Shown here piece by piece: positions 16,452-23,671 of a stretch of DNA of 44,595 nucleotides (the first letter of the stretch is position 1; every line of letters begins with the position of its first letter). A program made the translations under genes and the position numbers. Source of the stretch: Acidimicrobiales bacterium (GTDB taxonomy: Bacteria; Actinomycetota; Acidimicrobiia; Acidimicrobiales; SZUA-35); the NCBI GenBank assembly GCA_020630195.1, contig JAHDBV010000004.1:70990-115584 (forward strand), read 5' to 3'. The notes under the pieces were generated by a model. That model was not told the DNA's origin, did no database searches, and saw only the letters and a program-made list of their open reading frames with translations.

Positions 16452-16580
16452 CCGAACCCGGTCGGCGCCCGACCCCGAGAATTGAGGACCGGCGACCGCC
16501 CGTGGAGGGGGCGGATCCGGTCGCCCCGGCGGGCGGCGAATGCCGGTGCGTCGGAGGTGCGTGGCTAGGGTTCGCCCTCG

Positions 16581-17486
16581 ATGACGGCCCTGCGGACCTA
16601 CCCCGAAGCCTCCCGACCCGACCGCAGCTGGCGGGTCGACGCGCCCGGTGTCGATCTGGCCGCCTACGCCTGGGGTGAACCCACCGATCCCGTCCTGCTG
16701 CTGGCCCACGGCGGCATGGACTTCGCCGGCACGATGGACGTGTTCGCCCCCAAGCTGGCCGCCGGCGGCTGGCAGGTCGTGAGCTGGGACCAGCGCGGTC
16801 ACGGCGATTCGGCCCACCCGATGCTCTACAGCTGGGAGGCCGACCTGCGAGACGCCGTCACCGTGCTCGACTCGGTCGGTGGTGGTCCGGTCCCCGTCGT
16901 CGGCCACTCCAAGGGCGGCGGCCTGATGATGGCGCTCGCCGACTCGCGGCCCGACCTCGTCACCGCCCTCGTGAACCTCGACGGGCTGCCCTCGAAGCGC
17001 AACCGACCCGACGTGTCGGATCGGGAACGCCGCCGGATGCTCGCCTCCGACCTCGGCGCCTGGCTCGACTTCCGTCGGCGGGCCCACGACGCCCAACGCA
17101 AACCCGGCACCCTCGAGGATCTCGCTCGGCGCCGTCAGCGGCTCAACGGCCGGCTCCCCATCGAGTGGCTCGAATACCTCGTCACCATCGGGGCCCGTGA
17201 GGACGCCGACGGGTGGCGATGGAAACTCGACCCGTCGCTCCGCTTCGGCGGGTTCGGCCCGATCCGGCCCGAATGGTCGCTCCAGCGCCTGCCGGGCATC
17301 CGGGTGCCGCTGCTCGGGGTGCTCGGTCTCGAGATGGAGGAGATGGGCTGGGGGACCGCACCGGCCGACGTCGAACCGTGGTTGCCGCCGGGCGCCCGCT
17401 TCGAGGTGCTCGACGGGGTCGGCCACTTCGTCCACATCGAACAGCCCGACCGGATGGCCGCCCTCGTCCTGGAGTTCCTGTCGTGA
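16581..17486 (+). CDS. Alpha/beta hydrolase
   Basis: 301 residues with a complete alpha/beta-hydrolase signature: oxyanion motif LLLAHGGMDFAGTM, WDQRGHGDS, nucleophile elbow VVGHSKGGGLMMAL (G-H-S-K-G), acid region before VLGLEMEE, and catalytic His in VGHFVHIEQPDRMAALV. Active hydrolase expected, substrate unknown. ATG 16581 follows -10 TAGGGT (16566-16571) by nine bases. Its stop overlaps the GTG of the next gene (GTGA), so the two are translationally coupled. Confidence 0.85.
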   Translation: MTALRTYPEASRPDRSWRVDAPGVDLAAYAWGEPTDPVLLLAHGGMDFAGTMDVFAPKLAAGGWQVVSWDQRGHGDSAHPMLYSWEADLRDAVTVLDSVGGGPVPVVGHSKGGGLMMALADSRPDLVTALVNLDGLPSKRNRPDVSDRERRRMLASDLGAWLDFRRRAHDAQRKPGTLEDLARRRQRLNGRLPIEWLEYLVTIGAREDADGWRWKLDPSLRFGGFGPIRPEWSLQRLPGIRVPLLGVLGLEMEEMGWGTAPADVEPWLPPGARFEVLDGVGHFVHIEQPDRMAALVLEFLS

Positions 17487-18133
17487 CCGGTCCCGTGATG
17501 CTCCGCCACAACCGGATCGACCTCGCCCTGCACGAGCTGCGTGCGGGCGACGGGCCGACCCTGCTCTGCCTCCACGGCCTCGGTGAGAACTCGGCGCTGC
17601 CGGCGTCCGACGTGGTCGCCGCCTGGCCCGGCCGCATCGTCGGCCTCGACTTCACCGGTCACGGCGCCTCCACGGTGCCGATCGGTGGTGGCTACTCGTG
17701 TGAGGTGCTCATGGGTGACGCCGACGTGGCGCTCGCCCACACCGGGCCCGCCACCGTGCTCGGCCGCGGTCTCGGGGCCTACGTCGCCCTGATGATCGCC
17801 GGAGCCCGACCCGACCTCGTCCGCGGCGCCGTGCTGGCGGACGGTCCGGGTCTCGCCGGTGGTGCGATCGGCATCGCCGGGACCCCGTGGTTGGAGCCGC
17901 CGTCGGAGGCCACCGCCCCCGACCGGATGGCGCTCGCCGAGCTCGCGATCGATCGGCGCCCACCCGACTACGCGATGGGCTTCGCCCGGCTCAGCCTGGC
18001 GTCGTCCGAACTCGATCAGCCGCTCATCGTGTCGGCCGTGGCCGAGCCGCCGTGGCTCGAGGCCGTGCGCGCCGAACCCGGTGTGGCGGCGATGTCGACC
18101 GTCGAGGCGGTCCGGGTGCTCGCCGCGGGCTGA
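17483..18133 (+). CDS. Alpha/beta-hydrolase-fold protein lacking the nucleophile serine
   Basis: 216 residues from GTG 17483, which overlaps the preceding stop by four bases. It has the fold landmarks TLLCLHGLGENS (oxyanion), IVGLDFTGHGAST, and an elbow reading VLGRGLGAYVALM at 92-104, where the expected G-x-S-x-G is G94-R-G96-L-G98: the nucleophile position is glycine. After the elbow comes LVRGAVLADGPGLAGG and a short C-terminal half. No obvious catalytic His motif is seen near the end. This looks like a non-catalytic paralogue coupled to the active hydrolase upstream, possibly a partner or regulatory subunit. The rest of the frame is intact and codon use is like the neighbours, so it is not a decaying pseudogene by appearance. 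Confidence 0.7.
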   Translation: MTGPVMLRHNRIDLALHELRAGDGPTLLCLHGLGENSALPASDVVAAWPGRIVGLDFTGHGASTVPIGGGYSCEVLMGDADVALAHTGPATVLGRGLGAYVALMIAGARPDLVRGAVLADGPGLAGGAIGIAGTPWLEPPSEATAPDRMALAELAIDRRPPDYAMGFARLSLASSELDQPLIVSAVAEPPWLEAVRAEPGVAAMSTVEAVRVLAAG

Positions 18134-18148
18134 GCGCCGTCGCAGCGT

Positions 18149-18175
18149 CCGGGCCTGACCGGTGGGTCAGCCCGG
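18149..18175. terminator. Hairpin after the coupled hydrolase genes
   Basis: CCGGGC-C-TGACC pairs with GGTCA-GCCCGG (18149-18175; 11 bp, one bulged C, loop GGTG), 15 bases after the stop at 18133. It overlaps the 3' end of the small minus-strand frame at 18167, so it may serve both strands. Confidence 0.55.
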
Positions 18176-18331
18176 GAAGATCGAGGTGAGCGTCGACAGC
18201 GTCAGGTGGGACGAGTGCCACGCCAACGGGGCGGCACTCACCGCGGCGACGACGGTCGACACGACGAAGGCGGTCCGACGGTCGAATCGGGCCGACGGAA
18301 TCGTCGTGGTGTGAGACGGGAACGGACGCAC
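18167..18331 (-). CDS. Possible small single-helix membrane protein
   Basis: A 54-residue frame from GTG 18331: an N-terminal MRPFPSHTTTIPSARFDRR, then a hydrophobic stretch TAFVVSTVVAAVSAAPLAW and HSSHLTLSTLTSIFPG. One predicted transmembrane helix after a basic segment is protein-like, and GAGACT lies six bases before the GTG as a weak -10. No family is known to me; it could be chance. It fills most of the 290-base gap between the hydrolase pair and the response regulator. Confidence 0.35.
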   Translation of the reverse strand: MRPFPSHTTTIPSARFDRRTAFVVSTVVAAVSAAPLAWHSSHLTLSTLTSIFPG

Positions 18332-18374
18332 GCCCGCAGTCTCAGGGGTGGCGGGTGTCTCTCACATGAGGCGA

Positions 18375-18410
18375 TCCGCTCGGCTGGGTCGATCGGCCCA
18401 GCCGAGCGGA
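18375..18410 (-). terminator. Strong terminator hairpin of the two-component operon
   Basis: TCCGCTCGGCTGGG (18375-18388) and CCCAGCCGAGCGGA (18397-18410) are a perfect 14-bp inverted repeat with an eight-base loop, 12 bases beyond the stop of the response-regulator gene. No T-tract, as is common in high-GC Actinomycetota. Confidence 0.7.
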
Positions 18411-18422
18411 CGCTCCGAGAGA

Positions 18423-19076
18423 TCAGACCGCGGTGCGGTCGTCGGCGTGGTGCAGGTCGATGATGCCGAGCCGCACGGCCGACAGCACGGCGTGGGTGAG
18501 GCTCTGGGCGTCGAGCTTGCGGTAGATCGCGTTCAGGTGGTTGTGGACCGTCTTGGTCGTGATCCCGAGGTGACGGGCGGCCTGCTTGGTCGACATGCCA
18601 TCGGCGATCGCCTGGAGGATCTCGGCCTGACGGTCCGAGAGCAGCTCGGCGTTCTTCTCGGCCTGACGGGCGGTGGTGAGCATCGCACCGGCCAGGGCGG
18701 GGGAGAGCACGGTCTCACCGTCGGCGACCCGCAGCACGGTCTCGCGGACCTCGGCGAAGCTGGTGCCCTTGGTGAGGTAGGCCGACGCACCGGAGGCGAT
18801 GGCGTCGCGGGTGCGGTCGATGTCGTCGTGCATGGTGAGCACGGCGATGCGGGTGAGCGGAGCGTGCTCCCGGATGCGCTTGGTGGCCTCGATGCCGTCC
18901 ATGACGGGCATCGAGAGGTCCATGAGGACGACGTCGGGGGCGAGGGCGCGTGCCAGGGCAACGGCCTCTTCACCGTTGGAGGCTTCGCCGACGACCTCGT
19001 CGCCGGCGGCCTCGAACGAACGCCGGAGACCTTCACGCAGGAGGGCGTGGTCGTCGGCGAGGAGGATGCGGGTCAT
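18423..19076 (-). CDS. NarL/FixJ-family response regulator
   Basis: 217 residues. Receiver domain 1-120: ILLADDHALLREGL with the acidic pair, phospho-acceptor Asp in DVVLMDLSMPVMDG, Thr in IAVLTMHDD, and Lys in AYLTKGTS. C-terminal LuxR-type HTH about 145-210: LSDRQAEILQAIADGMSTKQAARHLGITTKTVHNHLNAIYRKLDA. All key phosphorylation residues are present. ATG overlaps the stop of the kinase gene (ATGA), so the pair is coupled. Confidence 0.9.
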   Translation of the reverse strand: MTRILLADDHALLREGLRRSFEAAGDEVVGEASNGEEAVALARALAPDVVLMDLSMPVMDGIEATKRIREHAPLTRIAVLTMHDDIDRTRDAIASGASAYLTKGTSFAEVRETVLRVADGETVLSPALAGAMLTTARQAEKNAELLSDRQAEILQAIADGMSTKQAARHLGITTKTVHNHLNAIYRKLDAQSLTHAVLSAVRLGIIDLHHADDRTAV

Positions 19077-20809
19077 GGAAGCTCCTGAGGATCTGGATCG
19101 GTGAGCACCGTGATGGCGGTGCCCTGTCCCGGTTCGCTCGTGACCTGGAGGATGGCCCCGACCGTTGCGGCACGTTCTCTCATTCCGACGAGTCCGTACG
19201 CGGTGCCCCGGATGCCCTTGTCGGGGGTGAACCCCCGACCGTCATCCGAGACCACGAGAACGCCTCGTCCCTCCTCAATCGACCAGGACACGTGCACATG
19301 TGAGGCTTGTGCGTGTTTCTCCACATTCGTGAGGGATTCCTGCGCGATGCGGAGCAGCTCGTTCTCGACCATCACGGGCATGCGCTGATCGGTCGAATCC
19401 GGCACCACGAGTGTGGTTTCGACGCTCGAACGCTTCCGGAACCGGTCGACGACGTCGGCCAGCACGATGGTCAGAGGTTTTTCGGTGGTGATGGCCGTGC
19501 GGAGCTCGATCAGGGTGTCCCGGAGCTCGGTGATGGCGCCCTGGGTGTCCTCGTGGAGGCGCTTCAGGTCGAGTGACGGTTCGAGCGCCGAGGCGTTGAT
19601 GCGCTCGAGCTCGAAGGCGATGTAGGTGAGCCACTGCCCGAGGCGGTCGTGCAGGTCGCGGGCGATGCGGACCCGTTCCTCGGTGGCGGCGAGCGAACGC
19701 AGGCGGCGGAAGGCCCGGGCGTTGGCCAGGGTGAGCGCCATCACCTCGGCGGTGCCGGAGAGCAGCTCCTCGTCGGCCGAGTGGTAGAAGCCCGGCTCCG
19801 GGTTCTCCACACCGATCAGGCCGGTGTCGAACCCGTCGACGGTGAGACGGACGTAGAGACCCGAACCGACCCGGTCGGTGATGGCCGACAGGTCGTCGAC
19901 CCGGATCAGGTCGGTGGCGAGGGACGCCTCACGCAGCGGCTCGGGCAACGAGGTGGTGGGCACCGACGGCGGGAGGCTGAAGCCCTCCTGGAGCTGCGGG
20001 GTCCACGCGCCGTCCTCGTAGCCGAGGATCACGAGTCGCTCGGCGCCGAGGGTGTCGCGGAGCTGGATCCGGGCCTGCTGGAGGACGTCGGAGAGATCGA
20101 GGGTGGAGGGCAGCGTGCGGGCGAGGTCGTTGAGCACACCGAGCAGCTGGTTGGTCTCGTTGAGCCGGTCGACCTGGTCGGAGAGCTGACGTCGGCGGTG
20201 TTCCATCTGCTGGAACCGGGCCTGGGCCATACCGGGGACGAGGGCGGCGATGACGAGCGCGGTGACACCGAGCGGGGAGAGCGGGTTGACCTCGGCGCCG
20301 TTGAGCAGGGTGGTGATGGTCGCGGAGCCGAGCGCGGCGAAGCCGGCGGTGATGCCGAGGGGGATGCCCCAGCCGAAGCCGGAGACGACGACGGCCACGA
20401 GCACACAGCCGACGAAGGGGCTGGCGAGTCCGTCGGACACGCCGGCCGCCGCGGCGATGGCGACCACGTCGAGCAGGGACAGCACGGGCTGGGCCCGTCC
20501 GGGGGCGCCGAGCTGGATGGGGCGCACGGTTCGCCAGGAGGCGAGGAAGGCGGCGACGGCGAGGGTGAACACCACCCGCATGTCGCCGGCCGCGGCCCGG
20601 GGAGTCGCCCAGGCGAGGCCGGTGAGGACCGCACCCCAACGAAGCGCCACCAACACCGGGATCGAGTTCGAGGCGATCGCCGGGTTGACCTCGAGTGACC
20701 GCGTGGCGTCGTCGAACGAACCCAGTCGCAGCGCGTCGAGCGCGCCGAAGAACTCGTCGGCACGGCGGGAACGGCGTCGACGGTCCCGAGTATCGGAACG
20801 GGCGGTCAT
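19073..20809 (-). CDS. Membrane sensor histidine kinase (HisKA_3) with GAF domain
   Basis: 578 residues. A cytoplasmic basic start, about five or six transmembrane helices (55-215, including VLVALRWGAVLTGLAWA and LLDVVAIAAAAGVS), a short coiled coil (FQQMEHRRRQLSDQVDRLNETNQL), a GAF-like domain (about 225-365: LARTLPSTLDLSDVLQQARIQLRDTLGAERLVILGY), a dimerisation/phospho-acceptor helix TEERVRIARDLHDRLGQWLTYIAFELE with the phosphorylated His in ARDLHD, and a HATPase domain with ENELLRIAQESLTNVEKHAQA, VSDDGRGFT and GLVGMRERA. Partner is the regulator at 18423. The signal is unknown. Upstream 20810-20931 is less GC-rich, with a TTGAAA that might be a -35, but no clear -10. Confidence 0.88.
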   Translation of the reverse strand: MTARSDTRDRRRRSRRADEFFGALDALRLGSFDDATRSLEVNPAIASNSIPVLVALRWGAVLTGLAWATPRAAAGDMRVVFTLAVAAFLASWRTVRPIQLGAPGRAQPVLSLLDVVAIAAAAGVSDGLASPFVGCVLVAVVVSGFGWGIPLGITAGFAALGSATITTLLNGAEVNPLSPLGVTALVIAALVPGMAQARFQQMEHRRRQLSDQVDRLNETNQLLGVLNDLARTLPSTLDLSDVLQQARIQLRDTLGAERLVILGYEDGAWTPQLQEGFSLPPSVPTTSLPEPLREASLATDLIRVDDLSAITDRVGSGLYVRLTVDGFDTGLIGVENPEPGFYHSADEELLSGTAEVMALTLANARAFRRLRSLAATEERVRIARDLHDRLGQWLTYIAFELERINASALEPSLDLKRLHEDTQGAITELRDTLIELRTAITTEKPLTIVLADVVDRFRKRSSVETTLVVPDSTDQRMPVMVENELLRIAQESLTNVEKHAQASHVHVSWSIEEGRGVLVVSDDGRGFTPDKGIRGTAYGLVGMRERAATVGAILQVTSEPGQGTAITVLTDPDPQELP

Positions 20810-20931
20810 CTCAGATCAGATCGGTTCGTGACGTTCTGTTTCAACCTCACGGACGGAATGAGTGCTCACGAGGCGAAAAGGTCGCAAGGTTCCGCCTGCG
20901 ACACCGTGGCGATTTCCGAACCGTGGAACGG

Positions 20932-22002
20932 TCAGTACGGGCGGGCGCCCACGTACCGGCACAAGGCCAGCAACGCTTCCTCGACGCCCGGTGGGAAACC
21001 TAGCGCTTCGATCCGGGCCGACGACCCCGCCAGCAGCTCGTCGATGCGGCGGGCGACCTCCTCGAAGGCGCCGGTCGCCCGGATCACCTCGACCATCTCG
21101 ACGAGGTCGTCCTCGGTGAGGTCGGGGGAGCCGACCCGGTCGAGGATCCGACGTCCGTCGGGGTCGGCGAGTGATCGGGCCACGGCCAACACCTCGGTCG
21201 GCTTGCCCTCCCGGAGGTCGCTGCCCACGGGTTTGCCCACCACATCGGGGTCGCCGAGCACACCGAGCACGTCGTCGCGCAGTTGGAAGGCCTGCCCGAC
21301 CGGGCGGCCGAGTGCGTCGAGCAGGGCGAACAGTTCGGGGTCGTCGCCGGCGAGGCTCGCACCGAGCTGCATCGGGCGGACGATGGTGTAGAGCGCGGTC
21401 TTGAAGGTGGTGACCCGGCGGGCGGTGTCCTCGTCGAGGTCGCCGGCGGCGGCCGAACGCAGATCGAGGTACTGGCCGAGGTTCACCTCGATGCGCATCT
21501 CGTCCCAGATGGCCCAGGTGCTCGGGGTGCCGTTGCGGACGAGCCGGTCGGCGTAGACGTGGGCGAGGTCGCCGAGGAGCATCGCGACGCCCTCCCCGAA
21601 TCTGCGGGGTTCGCCGAGCCATCCCCGTGCCACGAGCTTGTCGGCGTGGAGCACGTGGAGGGTGGTGGCGCCACGTCGGCGGGCGGCGTCGTCCATCACG
21701 TCGTCGTGGATGAGGGCGAAGGTCTGGAGGAACTCACAGGCCGCGGCGACCTCCAGGCCGACGGTGTCGGGCTCGTCGAGGTCGATCCCGGCCCGGGCGG
21801 CCGCGCCGCGGCGAGCCCACAGGCAGAACGCGGCACGGATGCGCTTGCCGCCGACCCCGGCGTGGTCGGCCAGGGCCTGCACGCCTTCGCCGACCCGGGG
21901 GTCGAGGGCGGTCCAGCGGTCGATCTCGGCGCGGAGTGTGTCGTCGATCAGGGTCTCGACGGGGCCGATCACCCCGGTGAGGGCATCGGGTGCGTCGGTC
22001 AC
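20932..22002 (-). CDS. Polyprenyl (geranylgeranyl-type) diphosphate synthase
   Basis: 356 residues from GTG 22002, overlapping the xseB stop (GTGA). First Asp-rich motif FALIHDDVMDDAARRRG (DDxxD at 100-104), second Asp-rich motif QAFQLRDDVLGVLGDPDVVGKPVGSDL (DD at 243-244), plus GKRIRAAFCL for the IPP-binding GK.R. All catalytic Asp are present, so an active trans-isoprenyl synthase is expected. The product chain length (GGPP versus longer) cannot be read safely. It would supply carotenoid, menaquinone or lipid precursors. Operon: xseA-xseB-this gene. Confidence 0.88.
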   Translation of the reverse strand: MTDAPDALTGVIGPVETLIDDTLRAEIDRWTALDPRVGEGVQALADHAGVGGKRIRAAFCLWARRGAAARAGIDLDEPDTVGLEVAAACEFLQTFALIHDDVMDDAARRRGATTLHVLHADKLVARGWLGEPRRFGEGVAMLLGDLAHVYADRLVRNGTPSTWAIWDEMRIEVNLGQYLDLRSAAAGDLDEDTARRVTTFKTALYTIVRPMQLGASLAGDDPELFALLDALGRPVGQAFQLRDDVLGVLGDPDVVGKPVGSDLREGKPTEVLAVARSLADPDGRRILDRVGSPDLTEDDLVEMVEVIRATGAFEEVARRIDELLAGSSARIEALGFPPGVEEALLALCRYVGARPY

Positions 22003-22238
22003 GTCTCGTCGCCGACGTCGGCGAGGGCGTCGCGCACGTCGGCGTCGATCGTGTCGAGGCGGGCCCGGCACCAGGCGAGCAGCGCACCGGCGCGGCGGAC
22101 GTGGCCGGCCAGCTCGTCGAGGTCGAGTCCGGGCTCCTCGATCTTCACGAGGAGCTCGTCGAGTTCGTCGGCCGCCTCGTCGTAGCTGGCGGCGGTGACC
22201 TCGAGGTCGGTGGTGTCGGTGGTGCTCGGATCGGTCAT
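21999..22238 (-). CDS. xseB: Exodeoxyribonuclease VII small subunit
   Basis: 79 residues: MTDPSTTDTTDLEVTAASYDEAADELDELLVKIEEPGLDLDELAGHVRRAGALLAWCRARLDTIDADV. The S-Y-x-E-A-x-x-E-L...V-x-x-L-E...L-x-x-x...Y-x-x-G.x-L...C...L pattern of ExoVII small subunits is recognisable, and the gene directly follows xseA (ATGA overlap). Several copies of XseB coat the large subunit to form the single-strand exonuclease. Slightly unusual is the Ser/Thr-rich N-terminal tail. Confidence 0.85.
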   Translation of the reverse strand: MTDPSTTDTTDLEVTAASYDEAADELDELLVKIEEPGLDLDELAGHVRRAGALLAWCRARLDTIDADVRDALADVGDET

Positions 22239-23515
22239 GTCACGGCCTCCGTTGGGGTGACCTCCGTCGTCGTGACGGTCGATCGGATCGTGCCGCCGGC
22301 CACGGTCGTGATCACCTCGTCGCCCGGGGCGACGTCGCCCGGGTCGCTCACGAGGTTCCCCGAGACCGTACGGGTGAACGACCACCCTCGGGCCAACCGG
22401 CGTTCGGGATCGTTGCCCCGCACGGTGGCGGCGGCCACGGCGAGGCGACGGTCGTGGTCGTCGAGTCGGCGTTCGGCGGCCCGTCGGATCCGCTCGGCGG
22501 TCTGGCGGAGCTCGACCCCGGCCCGGTCGAGCCGACGTTCGACGCCGCCGGCCAGGCGACGTTCGAGCGCGTCGAGGTCGCCGCGTCGCCGGTCGGTGGC
22601 ATGGGTGGCGGCGAGTTCGAGGCGGCGGGAGCAGCCGACGATCCGGGCCAGCTCGTGATCGCAGGCGTCGACGAGCACCCGGGCGGCGGCGGTCGGGGTC
22701 TTCACCGAGGTGTGGGCCACCTCGTCGGCGATGGCCCGGTCGATCTCGTGGCCCACACCGACGACCACGGGCAGGTCGGAGCCGGCGATGGCGCGGGCGA
22801 GGGGTTCGTCGTCGAACGCGAGCAGGTCGCCGCGGCTGCCGCCGCCACGGGTGATCACGATCACGTCATGCGTGGTGTCGTCGACGGTGGGGTCGATCGG
22901 GCGTTGGGCCTCGGCCACGGCGTGGCGGAGGTCGGCCGGGGCGTCGCTGCCCTGCACCCGGCTGTCGAACACCGTCACCTCGAACCGGTACCGGCTGCGG
23001 ACGAGCTCGTCGATGAAGTCGGCGTGGGCGGCCGAGCCGGCGGAGGTGACGAGGGCGACCCGCAACGGGACCCGGGGCAGATCGAGCAGGGCGTTCGCGC
23101 CGAGCAGGCCGTCGTCGGCGAGGCGCTGCATCACCGCGGCACGCTCGGCGGCCAGCCGGCCGAGGGTGAACGACGGGTCGATGAGGCTCATCACGAGCTG
23201 GATGCGACCGCGGGACTCGTGCACGGCGAGGCGGCCACGGAGACGGATCTCGACCCCGTCCTCCATGCGCCCCGCACCCGACTTCTTCAGGATCTGGTTG
23301 ACCCGGGGTTTGACCGAGGCGAACAGGACCACGGGGATCATCGGGGCGTGGGGCCCGTCGTGGTCGGGATCGACGAGATCGAAGTAGACGTGACCGTTGC
23401 CGGAACGGTTCAGGGAGCGGATCGCACCGGTCACCCAGACCTCGTTCGCGAACCGGTTCGCGAGGGCGTCGGCCACGGCCGAATGCAGCTCGCCGACGGT
23501 CAGCGTGTCGGTCAC
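22235..23515 (-). CDS. xseA: Exodeoxyribonuclease VII large subunit
   Basis: 426 residues. N-terminal OB-fold: LTVGELHSAVADALANRFANEVWVTGAIRSLNRSGNGHVYFDLVD; catalytic core with VALVTSAGSAAHADFIDEL, VIVITRGGGSRGDLLAFDDEPLARAI and PVVVGVGHEIDRAIADEVAHTSVKTPTAAA, the signature of XseA; then a long coiled-coil helix region (about 300-390) that binds XseB, and a short C-terminal strand domain. GTG 23515 gives MTDTLTVGEL and lies seven bases after the minus-strand -10 TACCGT (23523-23528). Confidence 0.93.
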   Translation of the reverse strand: MTDTLTVGELHSAVADALANRFANEVWVTGAIRSLNRSGNGHVYFDLVDPDHDGPHAPMIPVVLFASVKPRVNQILKKSGAGRMEDGVEIRLRGRLAVHESRGRIQLVMSLIDPSFTLGRLAAERAAVMQRLADDGLLGANALLDLPRVPLRVALVTSAGSAAHADFIDELVRSRYRFEVTVFDSRVQGSDAPADLRHAVAEAQRPIDPTVDDTTHDVIVITRGGGSRGDLLAFDDEPLARAIAGSDLPVVVGVGHEIDRAIADEVAHTSVKTPTAAARVLVDACDHELARIVGCSRRLELAATHATDRRRGDLDALERRLAGGVERRLDRAGVELRQTAERIRRAAERRLDDHDRRLAVAAATVRGNDPERRLARGWSFTRTVSGNLVSDPGDVAPGDEVITTVAGGTIRSTVTTTEVTPTEAVT

Positions 23516-23566
23516 ACCACGCACGGTAGCGGTGGCGGGAAGTTCCTCGGAAGAGCCCCGATCCAT

Positions 23567-23597
23567 CCATGCGCGCGCATGGCCGAGTGGATACTGT
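23567..23597. promoter_or_regulatory. 16-bp perfect palindrome beside a -10 box, xseA/GGDEF-EAL divergent region
   Basis: CCATGCGCGCGCATGG (23567-23582) is a perfect palindrome. A plus-strand -10-like TACTGT lies at 23592-23597, so the palindrome would cover the -35 zone of the GGDEF-EAL gene. It could be an operator; no matching regulator is adjacent. Confidence 0.4.
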
Positions 23598-23671
23598 CGG
23601 CGGGTCCTCGTGTCCCGACCCGCCCCCGTACGGGACACACCCGAACCGCCGCCCGCCGGAGCCATGCTCTC

